Part shown: in pieces, positions 59,662 through 64,000 of the stretch | Position numbering within the stretch: the stretch's first letter is position 1 | How the letters are laid out: the number at the start of each line of letters is the position of its first letter | Source of the DNA: Eleusine coracana subsp. coracana | Lineage: Eukaryota > Streptophyta > Magnoliopsida > Poales > Poaceae | Assembly: GCA_032690845.1 (NCBI GenBank) | Contig: CM064432.1 | Span: 56,232,071-56,296,070 of the forward strand | DNA length: 64,000 nt | Direction of reading: 5' to 3' | The notes under the pieces: model-generated | What the model was told of the DNA's origin: nothing | The model's database searches: none | Seen by the model: the letters and a program-made list of their open reading frames with translations, nothing else | Program-made: the position numbers and the translations under genes

Positions 59662-59941
59662 CTGAGTAAAGCATAATGATTACAGACAGTCAATGCAAGT
59701 ACTATGAAAGGGAGAAGGCATGAGGTACAAATGGAATCATATGATCAAAAGATTGTGATCCAGTCATGACAAAAAGAACATGCATCGACAACACATAACA
59801 TTGAGTCATTTCAAGCTTTTTTTTTTGCAGCCAAAGCCAAATTGATTTGTTGTAGGAAATGGCATACAATTTTGTAGTTAAATTACAGCAGAGTCAGATG
59901 TTGACTCCTCCCATAAGGAGAAAGTTATATGAGAATATAGA

Positions 59942-60049
59942 GATGAAAACATAATATACCACACAAGATTTTCAAAGAGATTACAGATTTTTATAGATGA
60001 AAACATAATATACCACACAAGATTTTCAAAGAGATTATAGATTTTTATA
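59942..60049. repeat. 54-bp tandem duplication in the putative intron
   Basis: A unit starting AGATGAAAACATAATATACC occurs at 59941 and again at 59995, with one difference. Confidence 0.8.
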
Positions 60050-60105
60050 GTCATTGGAGCAAAGATGTGCTCTATATAAATTTTAGTGTGGGTTTGAGAG
60101 CCTAC

Positions 60106-60162
60106 CCGGGAGGCGAACTAGATGAGCCAGCCCTACCTTGACCAACCCCACTCGTACCAGGC
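60106..60162 (-). CDS. Possible upstream exon of the ALY-like gene
   Basis: 57 bp bounded on the minus strand by a strong acceptor (TATTTTTCTTTTCAG) and a GT donor (CCCGG|GTAGGC). It encodes PGTSGVGQGRAGSSSSPP and splices in phase onto the terminal exon without a stop. It is Gly/Ser rich like ALY linkers, but is not diagnostic. Confidence 0.4.
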
Positions 60163-60432
60163 CTGAAAAGAAAAATAATAAACATGCATGTGTGAGAAAG
60201 AAGAAAAGGCAGAAAATTAGTATTGCCACAATATGAGTGGTAGATTCACTAGCAAAGGCATCATCTAAGCCATCACTTGCAGAAAAGAGCATACATCATC
60301 ACAACTTCTCTTTGTTCTCTTCCCCTGACACCAGGAACAAAACTAACTCTGGTTGCAGAAGCAGCAGATAGACCCGTGTCCTACTCTATCTGGTATGGGT
60401 GTGCACTGGCCACCCTCAATCCCAACCTGCTT

Positions 60433-60445
60433 CTTATATAGCCAC
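60433..60445 (-). promoter_or_regulatory. Possible TATA box upstream of the ALY-like unit
   Basis: The minus strand reads GGCTATATAAGAAG, about 270-280 bp before the putative exon at 60162 and followed by CA-containing start-like sequence. A CTTTTCTGCAAG and DGLDDAF-like reading near 60250-60290 could be a first exon; the start codon is not clear. Confidence 0.35.
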
Positions 60446-61327
60446 TGTGCTGATGTCAATCCGACGCGCCTCCACGTTTTAAATTTGAATTCATTGTCAT
60501 AACACGGCACTAAGAGAAATGCAATGAAGCACCATGCAGCATTAATGAGATGATCCAGCCCCGCACCCACATTAATGCGAATGGATCAAATTAGCACCAT
60601 CTATGTTCTCAATTTCCATCGGTGTGTTGTCCGACGCCAGACATAACTGCACCGAAATCACACTAGTCCACGGCAGTGTTATGGCTCCGTTCGAACGGGA
60701 TCACATGAATCTTGTCGATCGCAACTACGTGGACGGTCAAGTACCGGATGGGCACGTGCCCTTATGGTCACGAAAGTATTTTCCAATTAATAAGGAGTAG
60801 AAATTTCAATAACTAGTTTATGGTCTTTGGCATCTTATGGTTCAGCCCTCAATTTCATATATATTTATATTAACTTTAGAAATAGCACTTCTACCATTTA
60901 TAAAAATGTAACCAAGTATGGAATTAAATTACATGTTCATATTTTTCCTTTTCATATATTCACATGTATTAGGTTTGAGGCTAAAAAGGTCCGCAGCGGA
61001 GCAGCCCACATTACCTAGTTATCGAGAACCTTGAGAGCTGGGCGACAGCCCATCAGTTGGCAAATCACTTGGTTGCGTCCCAGTCTGCCTGCGTTCAAGC
61101 CTAGCTCAACACAGATGGCCACCTCCTGCTTTCTTAATGTATTTGAGTGCTCTTCCCATGGCTTCAGTGCCATGATATTTATTTAACTTTATTATAGAGA
61201 ACCTTTTTTTTGTGATTAGCATTATACAGAACTCTAGTCACTATGTACATATACAAATGGATTCAGTGGAGCCTTCCCTGGATCAGTTCAACATAGCACA
61301 ATTTGACTAGTGAACGATTATCAACAC
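60446..61327. other. Spacer, no gene supported
   Basis: Contains a GC-richer stretch (60600-60780) with a 65-codon plus frame and no recognisable domain. The rest is AT-rich. Confidence 0.4.
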
Positions 61328-61902
61328 CTAGGGAGGCCAGCTCGGTCTGCTCATAATTTTGGCTCAGCTTGGTTTGGCTCGGTCTTTTAAACAAGTCAAG
61401 TCGAGCTCCTTTTATAGCTTGATTCCTTAATGAGCCAACTTATGAACTGCTCGTGTAAACTGTTTGTTTGGCTTGATGAGCTCGATAACATAAAATTACT
61501 AAACTTTAACTCAATTGAAACTAATAATTTTATATATGTGATGTTTAAATTATTATTTAATATATAAATAGGGAATAAAAATTATAGTAAATATTAAAAC
61601 ATCTACCTTGTTAGAACTTATTGACTTTCATTCTTGAGTCAAATTTTTATTTTCTATACAATCTCCAATTATATTTTATAATGTTGTTGTTATACTTAAT
61701 ATTATCAAAAGATGTAAGTTAATTAATATTGTGTCACTAAAGTTAAATTATGTTCCGCTCGTGAGCCTAATAAGCCAGCTCGAGTTTTATAAATGAACTA
61801 AGCGAACATTAATTTCAATTTGTTGGTGTTAATAAGCCAAGCCGAGCTCGCTCGTTATCATAGCGAGCCTTAACGAGCTGAGGTGGCTCGTTAGACAGCC
61901 CT
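61328..61902. mobile_element. hAT-like non-autonomous element
   Basis: About 575 bp with GCTCG-rich subterminal regions in inverted orientation. The left end has CCAGCTCGG and GGCTCAGCTTGG; the right end has AAGCCGAGCTCGCTCG and GAGCTGAGGTGGCTCG. The termini are AGGG...CCCT. Possible imperfect 8-bp flanks are ATCAACAC and ATCAGCTC. I recall similar rice repeats, but the class is uncertain. Confidence 0.42.
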
Positions 61903-62519
61903 ATCAGCTCCCTACAACAAATGACACCCTACTTGCTATGGAATCTACAATTTGACCCGCTAATATCAGAGAATATGTGGTTCAGGTTAATAATCAACTT
62001 TTCAGCAAGAACACACTTCATGAGCATTCACATAAGAGTAGCAGTGAAACACATTGATTTTTGATGCATGTTGGAGGCTCAAGAAACCATTCCTTCTTCT
62101 CACTAGCTAAGTTACCTCATTTTTTACCTGTATAGTTTCTTTTATCCAATTGTAAGCCTAAAAACATATATGTAATACATATACCCCAACCAAGGTTAAA
62201 AGAGTGACTTGTAACCCATCAATGATAGAAGAGGGATTCCCCTCTTTCTCTCCCTATAAATACAAGGCCCTAGAGGCCATGAGGTGGGCTGATTGATTCA
62301 TGGCGGCTTCCTTCTCTTCTCGACTAGTTGTATCATCCCACTAGCTTTGCCAACCCTATGGATTGGCATTGTCTCAATGTGTATATTTGGTCTTAAGAAC
62401 CAGCACTATACACTTGAAGTTATGTTCATTTGTAAAATCCAAACGCACCATAAGGGTGAATCAATGTCGTACAATAGCTCCTCCCTCTCACAACGGTGAT
62501 GTTGCTAATAAGCAACCGA
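61903..62519. other. Spacer with promoter-like CTATAAATA
   Basis: CTATAAATACAAGGCC at about 62263-62278 follows CT-rich sequence and could be the TATA of a solo LTR beginning TGTTGGAGG near 62071. No primer site or partner LTR seen. Confidence 0.25.
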
Positions 62520-64000
62520 GGGTATGGAAAAGAAAATCAATATTCTAGAAGACTAAGGGCTTCATCAAACACTATGTTGATACTAGGAAACAAAGTCCTA
62601 AGGGTATGAAACCCAAGGGTTATGTGATAGATCAAAATAATTATTGATAGAGGGGTGCCAAAAATTGTAGCATATGGGTCAGGCAAATTCTCAGTGAAGT
62701 CCATGTATGATCACCTAGAAAGTGATGAGCTAGATGATAGATAGCTAAAACAAACTATGGAAAGCCAAAATCTCACTAAAAATCAATATCTTTATGTGGT
62801 TAGCACTCAAGAGGTGATTTTAACTAAAGTTAATAAAGGAGAAGTAGAAAGGAAAAAAGAAAATGTGCCTTATACAGTTAAGATGAATCAGTAAAACACT
62901 TATTCCTCTAATATGAAGTGGTGAAATATTGTAGACCTAAATCGGTAGAGCAATACTTTATCTCGGTAAAGCATTTTCTACTTGTAGGGAATAAACTTTA
63001 TATATTTGCATTAGTAGATATCAATTGAGCTATTTTGAAGCCTTGCAAATTTTGTTTTGAGAATAATTTTGTCAAATCACTATCTGAGATAATTTGTTAT
63101 GCCTGCGCATTCATGAAATATTAGGCATATTTACTATAGGAGCGTTGTGCTATCGTGAATTTGAGAACTTATAGTGGTGGCATATACACCAATTGCATGT
63201 TTTGATCTAGTTCTAGCTAAAGCCTTATTTTTATTCTTTATTTTTTCCGTTTCTATGGTGCACCAAACAATTCATGCTAAACTTGTTGTGGTTTCTTTAC
63301 TATGGTAATGAAATTCTAGGGTGATATCTAATTTTAGAAAAGAAAACTATTTATAACATATGAATTTTGTCCTTAAATACATTTAGTCTTTTTACAAAAC
63401 ATCATATGTAGAGTGAAAAAAAGTCAAGTAAGAAATCCCTACTCCCAAATTATACTAAAATTCAGCTCAACGTCTAAACAACATACATAGGAGAATAATC
63501 AGTGTATCGTCCTTATTCAATATACCAACTGTCATTGTTACGTACAATCATATCTATTGTGCTTTTCTGAAATGTAGATATATAATGGTAGATATATTGA
63601 CCTCTTGGGATGAATTAGGTGTGTATGCTACAGCTTGTTAGGTCACTAAAGTGAATACATGGGAAGTTGGAAGCATGGCTAGAGGGCTTGGTTGGGGTCT
63701 TCAAATTATTCATTTGTTCATTTGTGATGGAGCAGCGTAGCTAACCCCTAGCTCCACACACTACCTCAAACAATTGATCATAAATAATTTATTTCTCTAA
63801 GTATAATAAGAAAACATAATATATGTTGGAAAGAACGAGGAAGTTCAAGTTAAGTTACTTATTGCATCGCTTCTATATAATAGTAATAACATTTGCCTTT
63901 TTCATCGTAAATGCCTTTTAAAAATATCTTTTAGAATAGTATTATGTAATTTCTAGTAATATTGAAAATCTACTAAGTTTTAAAATGTACCACTTTGAAG
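62520..64000 (+). repeat. Family R, AT module copy 4, cut by window end
   Basis: 62520-62680 resembles 15670-15825 (AAGAAAATCAAT, ATAGATCAA.AATTAT, AAAATT.TAGCATATG). After about 670 bp of other sequence the module continues from 63360 (TTTTGTCCTTAAATAC), through TGAAATGTAGATA and GGAAGCATGGCTAG, to the TCTATATAATAGTAATAACAT block near 63873. The intervening segment is probably an insertion. Confidence 0.55.

Noticed and set aside
61320..61910. Firm assignment of the GCTCG-rich element to hAT
   Set aside because: The flanking octamers match only partly and the terminal inverted repeats are weak, so it is kept as a low-confidence call.
1..64000. CRISPR arrays, bacterial operons, rRNA or prophage
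   Set aside because: None seen; the content is plant nuclear DNA throughout.

Overview
This is a plant nuclear window, almost certainly from a grass and most probably rice (Oryza). The evidence is the mix of Ty1-copia, Tat-type Ty3-gypsy, Helitron, Stowaway, Tourist, CACTA, MULE and hAT-type elements, AT-rich spacers broken by sharply GC-rich islands, and the absence of any bacterial-style gene packing. The species is inferred from remembered repeat families, not from a search. I see no complete, intact host protein-coding gene.

Layout. 1-8140: the 3' half of a plus-strand Ty1-copia element (A), then an LTR piece, a 3.3-kb Ty3-gypsy-like LTR, and a second copia LTR piece. 8141-23222: a mosaic of an unclassified, locally repeated family (called family R here, with AT-rich, GC-rich and C modules). 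Cut into it are a MULE with 9-bp target duplication, a 3.06-kb Helitron holding a 605-bp tandem duplication, a Stowaway MITE, a CACTA MITE, an hAT MITE and a poly(A)-tailed insert. 23223-25694: a short-LTR copia relic (E, minus strand) reduced to reverse transcriptase and RNase H. 26202-27163: a tandem TRIM-like array. 27497-29149: a probable minus-strand Helitron and a Tourist-like MITE. 30871-32240: a LINE-like insertion. 35825-40850: copia element C (minus), flanked by a perfect 5-bp duplication but with at least three large internal deletions. 41650-42060: a broken fragment of a DUF2828-family plant gene, cut off at the truncated LTR of copia element D (minus, 42061-47939). 48606-59223: element B (plus), a full-length 10.6-kb copia element with 1.77-kb LTRs and perfect AAGTA duplications. 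59463-60445: the 3' end of an ALY/THO4 mRNA-export-factor-like gene on the minus strand, with B inserted just beyond its stop codon. 60450-64000: AT-rich DNA with an hAT-like repeat and another family R copy.

Elements A, B and C belong to one copia family, which resembles the large-LTR Maximus/SIRE type: long LTRs, a Gag with two CCHC knuckles separated by a coiled coil, and about 1.3 kb of non-coding DNA between RNase H and the polypurine tract. Their LTRs share an unusual array of GGAACTTCC palindromes in the transcribed leader. All copies are dead: stop codons, frameshifts, a catalytic Asp-to-Asn change in B, and deletions in C.

I found no convincing undescribed system. The strongest leads are the palindrome array, the family R mosaic, the multi-LTR TRIM array and the RRM-less ALY-like transcription unit.
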